Shown here: positions 50,001 to 58,083 of the stretch, in pieces | Numbering within the stretch: position 1 is the first letter of the stretch | Layout: each line of letters starts with the position of its first letter | Origin: Pseudoalteromonas caenipelagi | GTDB lineage: Bacteria; Pseudomonadota; Gammaproteobacteria; Enterobacterales; Alteromonadaceae | Direction of reading: 5' to 3' | Assembly (NCBI RefSeq): GCF_013140855.1 | Contig: NZ_JABBPG010000004.1 | Location: forward strand, 124,001 to 188,000 | DNA: 64,000 nucleotides | The notes under the pieces: generated by a model | Told to the model about the DNA's origin: nothing | Database searches by the model: none | What the model saw: only the letters and a program-made list of their open reading frames with translations | Position numbers and translations under genes: made by a program

Positions 50001-50386
50001 CGGGGCGCAGCGCCGCATCAGCGAAACAAATCAAAGATATTATCGCCAATAGTAATGATAAAGTGGGTCAAGGCATTGAAATGGCAAATAGCTCAGGCTT
50101 GAAGTTAGAGCATATCGTCGCTGCGGTACTCGAAGTGAGCAATACCATAGTAAAAATCAATCAATCTACCACGAGCCAACAGCATGCAATTAAAGAAGTT
50201 GACCAAGTGGTACAGAGGCTCACCGATTTAATTCAAGAAAACTCAGCAATCACAGAAGAAACCATGGCAGCTGCTAAGCAAATGGCTGAGCAATCGAATG
50301 AGATGCGCCGCTTACTAGAATACTTCAGCATAGAAAAATCAGCGCCAAACGCGACGCTATTGGTACACCAATATAATGCGTCGTGA
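47096..50386 (+). CDS. Methyl-accepting chemotaxis protein with poly-HAMP chain
   Basis: A 1096-residue receptor. TM1 (about 17-39) is followed by a large periplasmic domain (40-395, double-Cache-like, with [16 protein letters not shown] near its end), and TM2 (about 398-420). A canonical HAMP domain (about 420-471) is followed by eight tandem 45-residue HAMP units (472-831), each with the pattern V-M-x-x-...-G-x-F-...-G-x-L-x-x-L-K-x-x-I-N. The signalling domain then ends in the conserved tip [32 protein letters not shown]. There is no C-terminal CheR-binding pentapeptide. It likely signals to CheA through an unusually long cytoplasmic stalk. The ligand is unknown. Confidence 0.93.
   Translation: [1096 protein letters not shown]
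48509..49588 (+). repeat. Eight tandem 135-bp units encoding HAMP repeats
   Basis: The protein sequence 472-831 is exactly eight consecutive 45-residue units with aligned Gly-Phe/Leu, Gly-x-Leu and Leu-Lys positions. For example unit 5 begins [17 protein letters not shown] and unit 7 [17 protein letters not shown]. The units diverge at nucleotide level, so they are old duplications rather than a recent slippage array. Confidence 0.9.
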
Positions 50387-50397
50387 GTCGGTTTTTT

Positions 50398-50437
50398 AGA
50401 ACAATGCCCCACGTCATTGAACGGGGGCACCGTTCTA
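50398..50437. terminator. Bidirectional terminator-like hairpin between the MCP and mtnE
   Basis: AGAAC-ATGCCCC pairs with GGGGGCA-GTTCT with one mismatched base per arm, preceded by T residues on the minus-strand side. It overlaps the mtnE stop, so it may serve both convergent genes. Confidence 0.6.
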
Positions 50438-51574
50438 AAGCGAACATAGTTTTTCTGCGGCTCTAAGTAAGGTATCTGTATGCTTTGCAAAACATAGACG
50501 GATAATTTTATCTTCAGGTGGCATATCATAAAACACACTTAAAGGAATTGCCGCAACACCGACTTCTTTCACTAGGTATTCACAAAAAGCGACATCATCT
50601 AGCTGTGAGATAGCAGAGTAATCGAGTAACAAAAAGTAAGTACCCTCACTCGGTAAAATTTCGAAGCGACTAGGCTGTAATGCCTGTACTAATGTATCTC
50701 TTTTTTGTTGATAAAACTGCGCCAGTTCATCAACATGCTCAGCATGCTCTTTTAGCATATCTGCTAACGCCAACTGAGCGGGCGTAAAACTCGAAAACGT
50801 CACATATTGGTGAACCTTACGAAACTCTGCTGATAGATTTTTAGGCGCTACACAATAGCCCATTTTCCAGCCGGTGCAATGAAAGGTTTTACCAAAACTA
50901 GAGATCACGAAACTACGTGCAAAAATCTCTTCATCCAACAGCGCACTAAAATGACGTTGACCATCAAAAGTCATGTGCTCATACACTTCATCACTAATTA
51001 GCAATAGATTGTGTTTTATCAGCAAATTTTTCAGCTGCGCAACATCACTTTGTGAAATAATTTTGGCACTAGGGTTATGCGGGGTATTAATAATAATTGC
51101 ACGCGTTTTATCGCTCAGCGCATTTGTCACTTGCTGCCAATCAATACGAAAATCAGGGGCACGCAAAGCGATATGAATCGCTTTACCACCCGCCAATTCA
51201 ATGGCAGGTGCATAGCTATCATAGGCAGGGTCAAACACGATAACTTCATCACCTACTTGTGTAATAGCCTGAATAGCAACAAAGAGTGCTTCGGTGGCTC
51301 CACTGGTGACGGTCACGGTACTTTCAGGCTCAACAGTTTGGTTATAACGACGCGCAACCAATGCGGCTATTTGGCTTTGTAATGCACTCATGCCAGATGA
51401 GGGCGAATATTGATTAAACCCCTGTTCACTATACTGTGCCAACCGTGTTTTTAAAAAATCTGGGGCATCAAATTCAGGGAAGCCTTGAGACAAATTAATC
51501 GCTTGATATTGATTCGCCAGTCCTGTCATTTGACTAAAAATACTGGTGCCAACGTGGGGTAATTTACTTTCCAA
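50435..51574 (-). CDS. mtnE: Methionine/2-keto-4-methylthiobutyrate aminotransferase (YbdL-like)
   Basis: A 379-residue class I PLP aminotransferase. MESKLPHVGTSIFSQMTGLANQYQAINLSQGFPEFDAP at the N-terminus is typical of the YbdL/MtnE branch, and the PLP lysine lies in SSFGKTFHCTGWKMGY near residue 230. It would convert 2-keto-4-methylthiobutyrate to methionine, the final salvage step. It is divergent from mtnBCD and shares a region with MetJ-like boxes, which supports the assignment over other aminotransferase roles. Confidence 0.88.
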   Translation of the reverse strand: MESKLPHVGTSIFSQMTGLANQYQAINLSQGFPEFDAPDFLKTRLAQYSEQGFNQYSPSSGMSALQSQIAALVARRYNQTVEPESTVTVTSGATEALFVAIQAITQVGDEVIVFDPAYDSYAPAIELAGGKAIHIALRAPDFRIDWQQVTNALSDKTRAIIINTPHNPSAKIISQSDVAQLKNLLIKHNLLLISDEVYEHMTFDGQRHFSALLDEEIFARSFVISSFGKTFHCTGWKMGYCVAPKNLSAEFRKVHQYVTFSSFTPAQLALADMLKEHAEHVDELAQFYQQKRDTLVQALQPSRFEILPSEGTYFLLLDYSAISQLDDVAFCEYLVKEVGVAAIPLSVFYDMPPEDKIIRLCFAKHTDTLLRAAEKLCSL

Positions 51575-51632
51575 TGTCCTTCTCTCTTTGATGATGGTGC
51601 AAAACTAAAAGCAATGTTATTATTATACAAAT

Positions 51633-51648
51633 AGATGTATAGCCGTCT
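51633..51648. promoter_or_regulatory. Probable MetJ operator between mtnE and mtnB
   Basis: Two adjacent 8-bp boxes, AGATGTAT and AGCCGTCT, match the MetJ consensus AGACGTCT at 6/8 and 7/8 positions. Flanking octamers (ATACAAAT, AAATATTT) match weakly. Location between two divergent methionine-salvage transcripts fits repression by MetJ with S-adenosylmethionine. Confidence 0.65.
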
Positions 51649-51687
51649 AAATATTTTATCTTATTTAAGAGTACAAGGTAACACAGG

Positions 51688-52302
51688 ATGAATAGTGATG
51701 CTGCTAAATCAGCGCTAATTGACGCCGGAAAGTGGATTAGTAATAAAGGTTGGGTACCAGCAACCGGTGGTAATTTTTCGATAAAAACGGATGACGGTTT
51801 TGTTGTTACAGCCAGCGGTCATGATAAAGGCTGTCTTACCCATCAACATTTTTTGGAGTTAAGTGAAAATGGCGAGATACGTTCAGGTGATGGCAAACCT
51901 TCAGCTGAAACAGCATTGCATTTAAAACTGTATCAACTAGTGCCAAACACAGGGTGCGTGCTGCATACACACTCTGTCGCCGCAACTGTTTTATCCCGGT
52001 TTGAGACGAATAACATTTTACAAATCAATGGATATGAAATGCAAAAGTCGTTATCGGGTATTGCGTCTCACCATACCCCTGTTGATATTGCCATTTTCGA
52101 TAATGATCAAGATATCGAACGCTTAGCAGCTAAAGTGGCTGAGTATCATCAGCAACACCCTATTTCTCACGCGGTATTGATCCGTGGCCACGGGCTTTAT
52201 GCATTAGGGAAAGACGTGAGTGAAACGCGCCGACATATTGAAGGATTGGAGTTTTTATTTGCCTGCGAGTTAGAGCGCATAAAATTGGAGTCAATGAAAT
52301 GA
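51688..52302 (+). CDS. mtnB: Methylthioribulose-1-phosphate dehydratase
   Basis: A 204-residue class II aldolase-like zinc enzyme that dehydrates methylthioribulose 1-phosphate. The zinc-binding motifs HTHSVAATVLSR and HAVLIRGHGLYALGKD, and GWVPATGGNFSIK near residue 20, are complete. The stop overlaps the mtnC start (ATGA), so the genes are translationally coupled. Confidence 0.97.
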   Translation: MNSDAAKSALIDAGKWISNKGWVPATGGNFSIKTDDGFVVTASGHDKGCLTHQHFLELSENGEIRSGDGKPSAETALHLKLYQLVPNTGCVLHTHSVAATVLSRFETNNILQINGYEMQKSLSGIASHHTPVDIAIFDNDQDIERLAAKVAEYHQQHPISHAVLIRGHGLYALGKDVSETRRHIEGLEFLFACELERIKLESMK

Positions 52303-52982
52303 TTAAAGCCATAGTGACAGATATTGAAGGCACCATCACACGTATTTCATTCGTCAAAGACATACTCTTTCCTTATGCAGCCAAACACTTAGAAGAGTTT
52401 GTCCGCGCGAATCAACAACGTGATGACGTTAAGACGCAAATTGACGCGGTGCGTAACGAGCTTAATAACCCTCAGGCCAGCTTAGATGATGTGATAGCAG
52501 CCCTATTAGGCTGGATTGAAGCAGATAAAAAGGTGACTCCCTTAAAACAACTACAAGGTTTTATTTGGCAAGCTGGCTATGAGCATGGTGACTTTACCGG
52601 TCATATTTATCCCGATGCGTATGCGTTTTTAAATGAGCAAAACTCACAGAATATCGATTTATATGTTTATTCATCAGGCTCAGTAAAAGCGCAACACTTG
52701 CTGTTTACACACTCTGATTATGGTGATATTCGCCACTTGTTTAAGGGCTATTTCGACACCCAGATAGGTGCTAAACAAGAGCCGAGTTCGTATCAAGCCA
52801 TTGCAGCTCAGCTGCCTTATGATGCGCAGCATATTTTGTTTCTCAGTGATGTAGTTGCGGAGCTTGATGCAGCTAAAGCGGCTGACATGCAAACCTTACA
52901 ACTGTGGCGAGATAATCAAGCCCAGTCTGATATGCACCCCGCTATTGAAAGTTTTGAACAATTTAAGGCCTTATCACTATGA
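52299..52982 (+). CDS. mtnC: Enolase-phosphatase E1
   Basis: A 227-residue HAD-superfamily enzyme that enolises and dephosphorylates diketo-methylthiopentyl phosphate to acireductone. Motif I is VTDIEGTITRISFVKDILFPYA (nucleophile Asp8), motif II has YVYSSGSVKAQ, and motif IV is LFLSDVVAELDAAKAADMQT. It overlaps mtnB and mtnD by 4 bases each. Confidence 0.97.
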   Translation: MIKAIVTDIEGTITRISFVKDILFPYAAKHLEEFVRANQQRDDVKTQIDAVRNELNNPQASLDDVIAALLGWIEADKKVTPLKQLQGFIWQAGYEHGDFTGHIYPDAYAFLNEQNSQNIDLYVYSSGSVKAQHLLFTHSDYGDIRHLFKGYFDTQIGAKQEPSSYQAIAAQLPYDAQHILFLSDVVAELDAAKAADMQTLQLWRDNQAQSDMHPAIESFEQFKALSL

Positions 52983-53521
52983 GTCAACTAACTGTCTTTA
53001 ATGACCAAGCTCCGAATAGTGCGCTTTTAAAAAGCACCGACGCCAACAAGATAAAACAACATCTTGCACAAGTTGGCGTTAATTTTGAGCAATGGCAAAC
53101 CGGCCAAGCAATAACCTCCTCCATGGCGCATACTGATATATTGAGTCGTTATCAAGAAGATATAGCGCGTGTCCAAGCAGATGGTGGGTATCAAACAGTG
53201 GATGTCATTGCACTTGAACGAGGCAACCCAGACGCAGCTCAGTTACGTGAAAAATTCTTGTTTGAGCATACCCACAACGAAGATGAAGTGCGCTTTTTTG
53301 TCAAAGGGCAAGGTCTGTTTTGCTTGCATATTGACGACAAAATATATCAAGTATTATGTCAACAAGGTGACTTGATCTCTGTGCCAGCCAACACAGCACA
53401 CTGGTTTGATATGGGCAGCGATCCAGAGTTTACTGCTATTCGCTTTTTCAACAATGAAGCTGGCTGGGTAGCACAAAGCACCAATAGTGATATTGCAACT
53501 CAATTTCCACTACTTGATTAG
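52979..53521 (+). CDS. mtnD: Acireductone dioxygenase
   Basis: A 180-residue cupin dioxygenase. The metal ligands are in FEHTHNEDEVRFFVKGQGLF (His97, His99 and Glu103 region) and the second motif VPANTAHWFDMG. It converts acireductone to keto-methylthiobutyrate (Fe form) or the off-pathway products (Ni form). It is the last gene of mtnBCD and is followed by a terminator. Confidence 0.97.
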   Translation: MSQLTVFNDQAPNSALLKSTDANKIKQHLAQVGVNFEQWQTGQAITSSMAHTDILSRYQEDIARVQADGGYQTVDVIALERGNPDAAQLREKFLFEHTHNEDEVRFFVKGQGLFCLHIDDKIYQVLCQQGDLISVPANTAHWFDMGSDPEFTAIRFFNNEAGWVAQSTNSDIATQFPLLD

Positions 53522-53568
53522 TTATCCACTTAGATTGCAGTAGCACAACACTCAAACAATCAAAAACT

Positions 53569-53600
53569 AAGGCAGTATTCAATCGACATACTGCCTTTTT
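53569..53600 (+). terminator. Terminator after mtnD
   Basis: A 10-bp stem AAGGCAGTAT / ATACTGCCTT with a 9-nt loop and a T run, 47 bases after the stop. It also lies 10 bases past the end of the convergent S9 gene. Confidence 0.88.
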
Positions 53601-53609
53601 ATCATCAGC

Positions 53610-55571
53610 TTACAGCGACAAATGCGCATCCAAAAAAGACATTACCGCTTCATAATATTGTGTTCTGTGCTTTGGCTTGTAAAAACCATGACCTTCATCG
53701 TCGAGCAACACATATTTGTACGGGTGGCTAGCGCCTTTCAGTGCTTTTATAAGCGACTCGGCCTGCTCTATCGGTGCACGCTCATCTCTACCACCATGCA
53801 CAATCAACATTGGTGCTTTGAGCTTGGCAACATTGTAGCTGGGAGAGAACGCTTTTAGCTTGTTTTTATCTTCACCAAGCACCTGAGTTAAATAGTTCGT
53901 ACCCGATTGACGCAATGCAATGTCGCCTTCGTCAAACATCAGAGGCAGGTCATACACTCCCATCACACCTATGGCACATTTAAATAAGTCAGGTTCTAAA
54001 ATGGCACTTTGTAATGCTGAGTAACCGCCAAAGCTTGCGCCCATAATGCAGATATTATCTTTGCTGGCATAACCCTGAGATACCACATACTTTACACCAT
54101 CGATAATATCGTGCTGTATGTTGCCACCCCATTGCTGGTAGCCTGCCGACTGAAAAGCCTCACCGTAGCCACCTGAGCCCCTAAAGTTAACTTGTAATAC
54201 GGCAATGCCACGGCTGGCTAACACCTGCACATCAGGATTAAATTCCCACCAATCCCGGGTGTAATGTGGACCACCATGGGGCATCACAACCAGTGGCAAG
54301 TCTTTATCTTTTTTGCCGACAGGTAAGGTTAAATAGCCATGAACAGTCAATTTATCGCGTGATTGAAATGTAATCGGTTTGGTTTGCGACATCAAATCTG
54401 GGTTTAACCACTCTCTTGCCGAAAACAACTGCTGTAATTGACTGGTTTTTGAGTCATATAAAAAGTATTGGCCAGCATTAATATCACTCGAGGCAAAAAA
54501 TATGCTTTTTTTACCATCACGAGTCGTGGAAACCAAGTGAACTTGATTACCTTGTAGAACTCGTATGATGTTTTTCAAACGCTTGGCTTTGATTGAATTC
54601 TCATCAAGGAATACATAAGTCGGATAACCATTGTCGATTTCTATCGCATATAACTCTTTGTCATATTCGCTTACCCAAGGGGTTTTGGGCGACACCGTGT
54701 CATCTTGATAGATTTTAGTCACCTTGCCACTACTAAGATCCAACTTAAATACGCCTTCAGGCTCTCCTTGATGAGACGCTAAAATATAAACTTGCTGACC
54801 ACTTTTATCGAAGGTTAGCAACTCAATAGTGCGAAAAACGCCGTTGAGTTTTAACACTTTCCATGGGGCATCATCTTCATCTCGAATATAGATTTGATTA
54901 CTAATGCCATCTTTTGAGGCAGAAGCCACGCGCACGTTACCTTGATGATCAGTTAAAAAACCGGCCATATTTTCAGGCGATCTGGCACGCAAAGCACGCG
55001 TGCCTTTTTCCACATTAACTCGATATACTTTAGTGGTTGGCTCATTGGTACCAGTATACGGAATGTTATAAATTAACATATGCTTAGGGTCATCATGGAG
55101 AGGGTCTAGGATATAAGAGATCCCCTCAAGCGGGGTCGCTTTTCTAATGTTTGACCCGACTTGACGTTCACCCTGAAAACCCACTAAATATTTCGGCTTA
55201 GAACCATCGGCATTCACACCAAATAATTCACCCTTATACATAGGTTGGCTAGACCAACCGCGCACATACTGCTTTTCCATTACTACTCGTTCATCGTTAA
55301 CCCACTCATAATCTCCAACTTGTGCATTGGCCTGAAAAGCAACCGCGTGTTTCAATTTAAAAGTGTTCGTATCTAAAATGAATAGCGCGTTTTTATCATC
55401 TTGTTTGGATATAAATGATAAAAAATCCCCTTGGGGAGATAACTGTACATTTTGATAAGCCTCATCTTTGGCAAATTCAGATAAGGCAATTGAAGGCTGC
55501 TCTTTTGCGTAGCTTTGCATACTTGCGAAGCTACCCAACAAGAGAAAATAGGTAATAAGAGAACGCATCAA
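53610..55571 (-). CDS. Prolyl oligopeptidase-family (S9) peptidase, exported
   Basis: A 653-residue serine peptidase with a signal peptide (MMRSLITYFLLLGSFASMQSYA). Residues 25-390 form a beta-propeller-like region, and the C-terminal alpha/beta-hydrolase domain has the nucleophile in GASFGGYSALQ, the acid in IVHGGRDERAP and the histidine in DDEGHGFY, with HGGPH forming the oxyanion loop. It probably cleaves short peptides in the periplasm, as acylaminoacyl or dipeptidyl peptidases do. It sits between mtnD and mtnA on the mtnA strand, 71 bases downstream of mtnA, so it may be read with it. Confidence 0.92.
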   Translation of the reverse strand: MMRSLITYFLLLGSFASMQSYAKEQPSIALSEFAKDEAYQNVQLSPQGDFLSFISKQDDKNALFILDTNTFKLKHAVAFQANAQVGDYEWVNDERVVMEKQYVRGWSSQPMYKGELFGVNADGSKPKYLVGFQGERQVGSNIRKATPLEGISYILDPLHDDPKHMLIYNIPYTGTNEPTTKVYRVNVEKGTRALRARSPENMAGFLTDHQGNVRVASASKDGISNQIYIRDEDDAPWKVLKLNGVFRTIELLTFDKSGQQVYILASHQGEPEGVFKLDLSSGKVTKIYQDDTVSPKTPWVSEYDKELYAIEIDNGYPTYVFLDENSIKAKRLKNIIRVLQGNQVHLVSTTRDGKKSIFFASSDINAGQYFLYDSKTSQLQQLFSAREWLNPDLMSQTKPITFQSRDKLTVHGYLTLPVGKKDKDLPLVVMPHGGPHYTRDWWEFNPDVQVLASRGIAVLQVNFRGSGGYGEAFQSAGYQQWGGNIQHDIIDGVKYVVSQGYASKDNICIMGASFGGYSALQSAILEPDLFKCAIGVMGVYDLPLMFDEGDIALRQSGTNYLTQVLGEDKNKLKAFSPSYNVAKLKAPMLIVHGGRDERAPIEQAESLIKALKGASHPYKYVLLDDEGHGFYKPKHRTQYYEAVMSFLDAHLSL

Positions 55572-55642
55572 GTCCCTTTTTGTATCAACATTAGTAAAAC
55601 ACAGAGTGTACCAACAAAAAGAACACAGGTTAAATTTATGTG

Positions 55643-56659
55643 TTATTTAAAAACCCCGTTTTGTACTTGCTCTGGTGTGTAAATGCCGCTATTAAGCACC
55701 CAACCAGTCACAAGTGCAGCAGGTGTAACATCAAAGGCGGGATTATACACTCTGGCATTATCCGGCGCCCATTGGCACTGACCAAAGCTACCACTGACCC
55801 CTGTTACCTCTTGTGGGTTGCGTTGTTCAATCGGAATTGCATCACCATTTGGACAAGCGCTATCAAGCGTAGTCTCAGGGGCTACGACATAAAAGGGTAT
55901 GCCATGATGCTTAGCGAGTACGGCAAGGTTGTAAGTACCCACTTTATTTGCGAAATCCCCATTGGCTGCAATTCTATCTGCGCCAATAAAAATTTTATCC
56001 ACTTGTTTAGCGGCCATCAGGCTTGCCGCCATATTGTCGCAGATCAGCGTATAGGGCACTTGCCATTGCGATAATTCGAATGCAGTCAACCTCCCACCTT
56101 GCAGTAAAGGTCTGGTTTCATCCACCCAAACGTGAATATCAGCCAATGTTTGATGTGCTTTATAAATCACACCTAACGCTGTGCCAATGCCCGCTGTCGC
56201 AAGAGCGCCGGTATTGCAATGTGTCAGTATGTTGTCGCCTACACTCACTAATTGTGCGCCCAGCGTGGCCATTTGCTCGCATAAAGCCACATCCTCAAAA
56301 AACAGCTGTTCTGCGGTTTTAACTAACTGATTAACATGATCATCATGCGCCAGTGCAGCGCGCATCTTTGCCATACAATGCATTAAGTTAACCGCTGTTG
56401 GGCGTGTTGCCTCTAAGTCATCAATGGCCTGCGCTAATTGCGCTTTACTTTGAGCTTGTAATGCCAGATGTGCCACCAGTAAAGCTGCAGCAAGACCTAT
56501 CAAGGGCGCACCTCGCACTTTTAAAGACACGATGTATGACTGCATTTGTTCTACGCTTTCACATAGCAACCACTGCTGCTCATGGGGCAGTAAATACTGA
56601 TCTAACACCCATAACTGGTTGTCCGTGTATTTCAAACTACGTGCTATTAAGGCCTGCAT
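55643..56659 (-). CDS. mtnA: 5-methylthioribose-1-phosphate isomerase
   Basis: A 338-residue isomerase of the eIF2B-like fold that converts methylthioribose 1-phosphate to methylthioribulose 1-phosphate. The active-site Cys lies in [18 protein letters not shown] and the Asp in [20 protein letters not shown]; the N-terminal [13 protein letters not shown] substrate loop is present. It diverges from mtnK across a 119-bp region with MetJ-type boxes. Confidence 0.97.
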   Translation of the reverse strand: MQALIARSLKYTDNQLWVLDQYLLPHEQQWLLCESVEQMQSYIVSLKVRGAPLIGLAAALLVAHLALQAQSKAQLAQAIDDLEATRPTAVNLMHCMAKMRAALAHDDHVNQLVKTAEQLFFEDVALCEQMATLGAQLVSVGDNILTHCNTGALATAGIGTALGVIYKAHQTLADIHVWVDETRPLLQGGRLTAFELSQWQVPYTLICDNMAASLMAAKQVDKIFIGADRIAANGDFANKVGTYNLAVLAKHHGIPFYVVAPETTLDSACPNGDAIPIEQRNPQEVTGVSGSFGQCQWAPDNARVYNPAFDVTPAALVTGWVLNSGIYTPEQVQNGVFK

Positions 56660-56709
56660 AATGACTCTCTAATTTAAATTCCGCGATGCCATTTTACACC
56701 AGAGAAAAA

Positions 56710-56733
56710 AGAAGTATAGACATCTAAACATTT
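56710..56733. promoter_or_regulatory. Probable MetJ operator between mtnA and mtnK
   Basis: Three contiguous octamers, AGAAGTAT, AGACATCT and AAACATTT, match MetJ consensus AGACGTCT at 6/8, 7/8 and 5/8. A fourth octamer (AAAGGCTT) follows with weaker fit. The array lies in the shared divergent promoter region, so one operator could control both genes. Confidence 0.75.
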
Positions 56734-56778
56734 AAAGGCTTAGAATGCCACATTAGTTTCGTTACTCTATGGCTTCTT

Positions 56779-57981
56779 ATGACTAACTACACCACTTTGG
56801 ACAATGCTCAAGCACTTGAGTATGTAAAAACTCAAACGCAACTTTTTAGCGATGATGCAAACCTGACTTGCTACGAGTTTGGCGATGGCAATCTAAATTT
56901 GGTTTTTCGTGTAGCTGATCAACACCACAACAGCGTGATTTTGAAACAAGCACTGCCCTACGCGCGATGTGTTGGCGAGTCGTGGCCATTAACATTAGAC
57001 AGAGCACGCATAGAAGCAAGTGTACTCATAAAACACGGAACGATTTGCCCTGATACAACCGTTAAAGTTTTGCATCAAAATAACGAGTTAGCCGTGACAA
57101 TATTGGAAGATCTGGGGCATATGCAGATCCTCAGAAGCGAGCTTTGTGAAGGGAGAAAATTCGATCATTTAGCATCAAACATTGCTAATTACCTTGCTCA
57201 TACCAGCTTTTTTAGCAGTGATTTTTATTTAGATGCGCAAGAAAAAAAGGCGCTTGTACAAGAGTTTACTAATCCTGAGCTATGCGCCATTACCGAAGAT
57301 TTATTCTTTGATGACCCTTACCGAGTTTGCAGCAGAAACAACTTTGCACACGGCTTAAGTGAGCAAGTCACCAAATTGCATCACAACAACGCTTTAAAGT
57401 TAGCCGTTGCGAAGTTGAAAAGTAAATTTTTAAGTGCGCCACAAGCTCTACTGCATGGCGATATTCATACAGGCAGTATTTTTGTTGACGATAAACATGC
57501 CAAAGTTATCGACCCTGAATTTGGCTTTTTTGGACCGATTGGTTTTGATTTAGGCTCTTTTATTGGCAACCTACTACTGAATTATTGCGCGCAAAATGCG
57601 CGCGCTAAATCATTACCACAACGTAGAGATATACATGCGTACCTACTTAAGTGCATACAAACATGCACCAGTGAGTTTGAACAAATTTGGCTGACTTTGG
57701 CCCAAACGCATACTAAAGACTTATCTTTTCAAACAAAGGGTTATGCTGAATATTTTGTGAAGCAAGTGCTAAGAGATGCATTTGGCTTTTGCGGCACTGA
57801 GTTGATACGCCGTACCATAGGGCTTGCCCATGTTGCTGATATTGATGGCATCGAAGACGAGCATGCAAGGCTCAATGTACAGTCTCAAGCACTGCAGCTT
57901 GGTGAACAGCTCATATTACAAGCACCACATTGCAAATCAAAAGAAGACTTATCGCAATTACTGTTAAGCCTGCTGCTGTAA
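56779..57981 (+). CDS. mtnK: 5-methylthioribose kinase
   Basis: A 400-residue kinase of the aminoglycoside-phosphotransferase-like fold that phosphorylates methylthioribose, the entry step after MTA nucleosidase. The catalytic loop is LLHGDIHTGSIFV near residue 230, the metal-binding motif is IDPEFGFFGPIGFDLGSF, and the ATP-binding lysine is in VILKQALPYARCVGESWP. It is a single gene followed by a terminator. No mtnN nucleosidase gene is present in the window. Confidence 0.97.
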   Translation: MTNYTTLDNAQALEYVKTQTQLFSDDANLTCYEFGDGNLNLVFRVADQHHNSVILKQALPYARCVGESWPLTLDRARIEASVLIKHGTICPDTTVKVLHQNNELAVTILEDLGHMQILRSELCEGRKFDHLASNIANYLAHTSFFSSDFYLDAQEKKALVQEFTNPELCAITEDLFFDDPYRVCSRNNFAHGLSEQVTKLHHNNALKLAVAKLKSKFLSAPQALLHGDIHTGSIFVDDKHAKVIDPEFGFFGPIGFDLGSFIGNLLLNYCAQNARAKSLPQRRDIHAYLLKCIQTCTSEFEQIWLTLAQTHTKDLSFQTKGYAEYFVKQVLRDAFGFCGTELIRRTIGLAHVADIDGIEDEHARLNVQSQALQLGEQLILQAPHCKSKEDLSQLLLSLLL

Positions 57982-57987
57982 AAAACA

Positions 57988-58009
57988 AAAAGCAGCCAAT
58001 GCTGCTTTT
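57988..58009. terminator. Terminator after mtnK
   Basis: AAAAGCAGC pairs with GCTGCTTTT across a 4-nt loop, with A and T runs on the two sides, 7 bases after the stop. It could also terminate the convergent DUF885 gene. Confidence 0.85.
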
Positions 58010-58039
58010 GCGCTTCTCATATCATTTTACCTGCTACAA

Positions 58040-58071
58040 GTTCATGCCTGTGGTCAATAACAGGCATGAAC
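58040..58071. repeat. 12-bp inverted repeat between mtnK and the DUF885 gene
   Basis: GTTCATGCCTGT and ACAGGCATGAAC form a perfect 12-bp stem with an 8-nt loop, but no T tract follows on either strand. It lies 13 bases past the DUF885 stop, so it may protect the mRNA 3' end or be a rho-linked pause. Confidence 0.7.
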
Positions 58072-58083
58072 AGCCTTCAGTGA

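Noticed and set aside
51575..51687. A SAM riboswitch upstream of the methionine-salvage genes
   Set aside because: The leader is too short and lacks SAM riboswitch motifs; MetJ-type boxes explain the site better.
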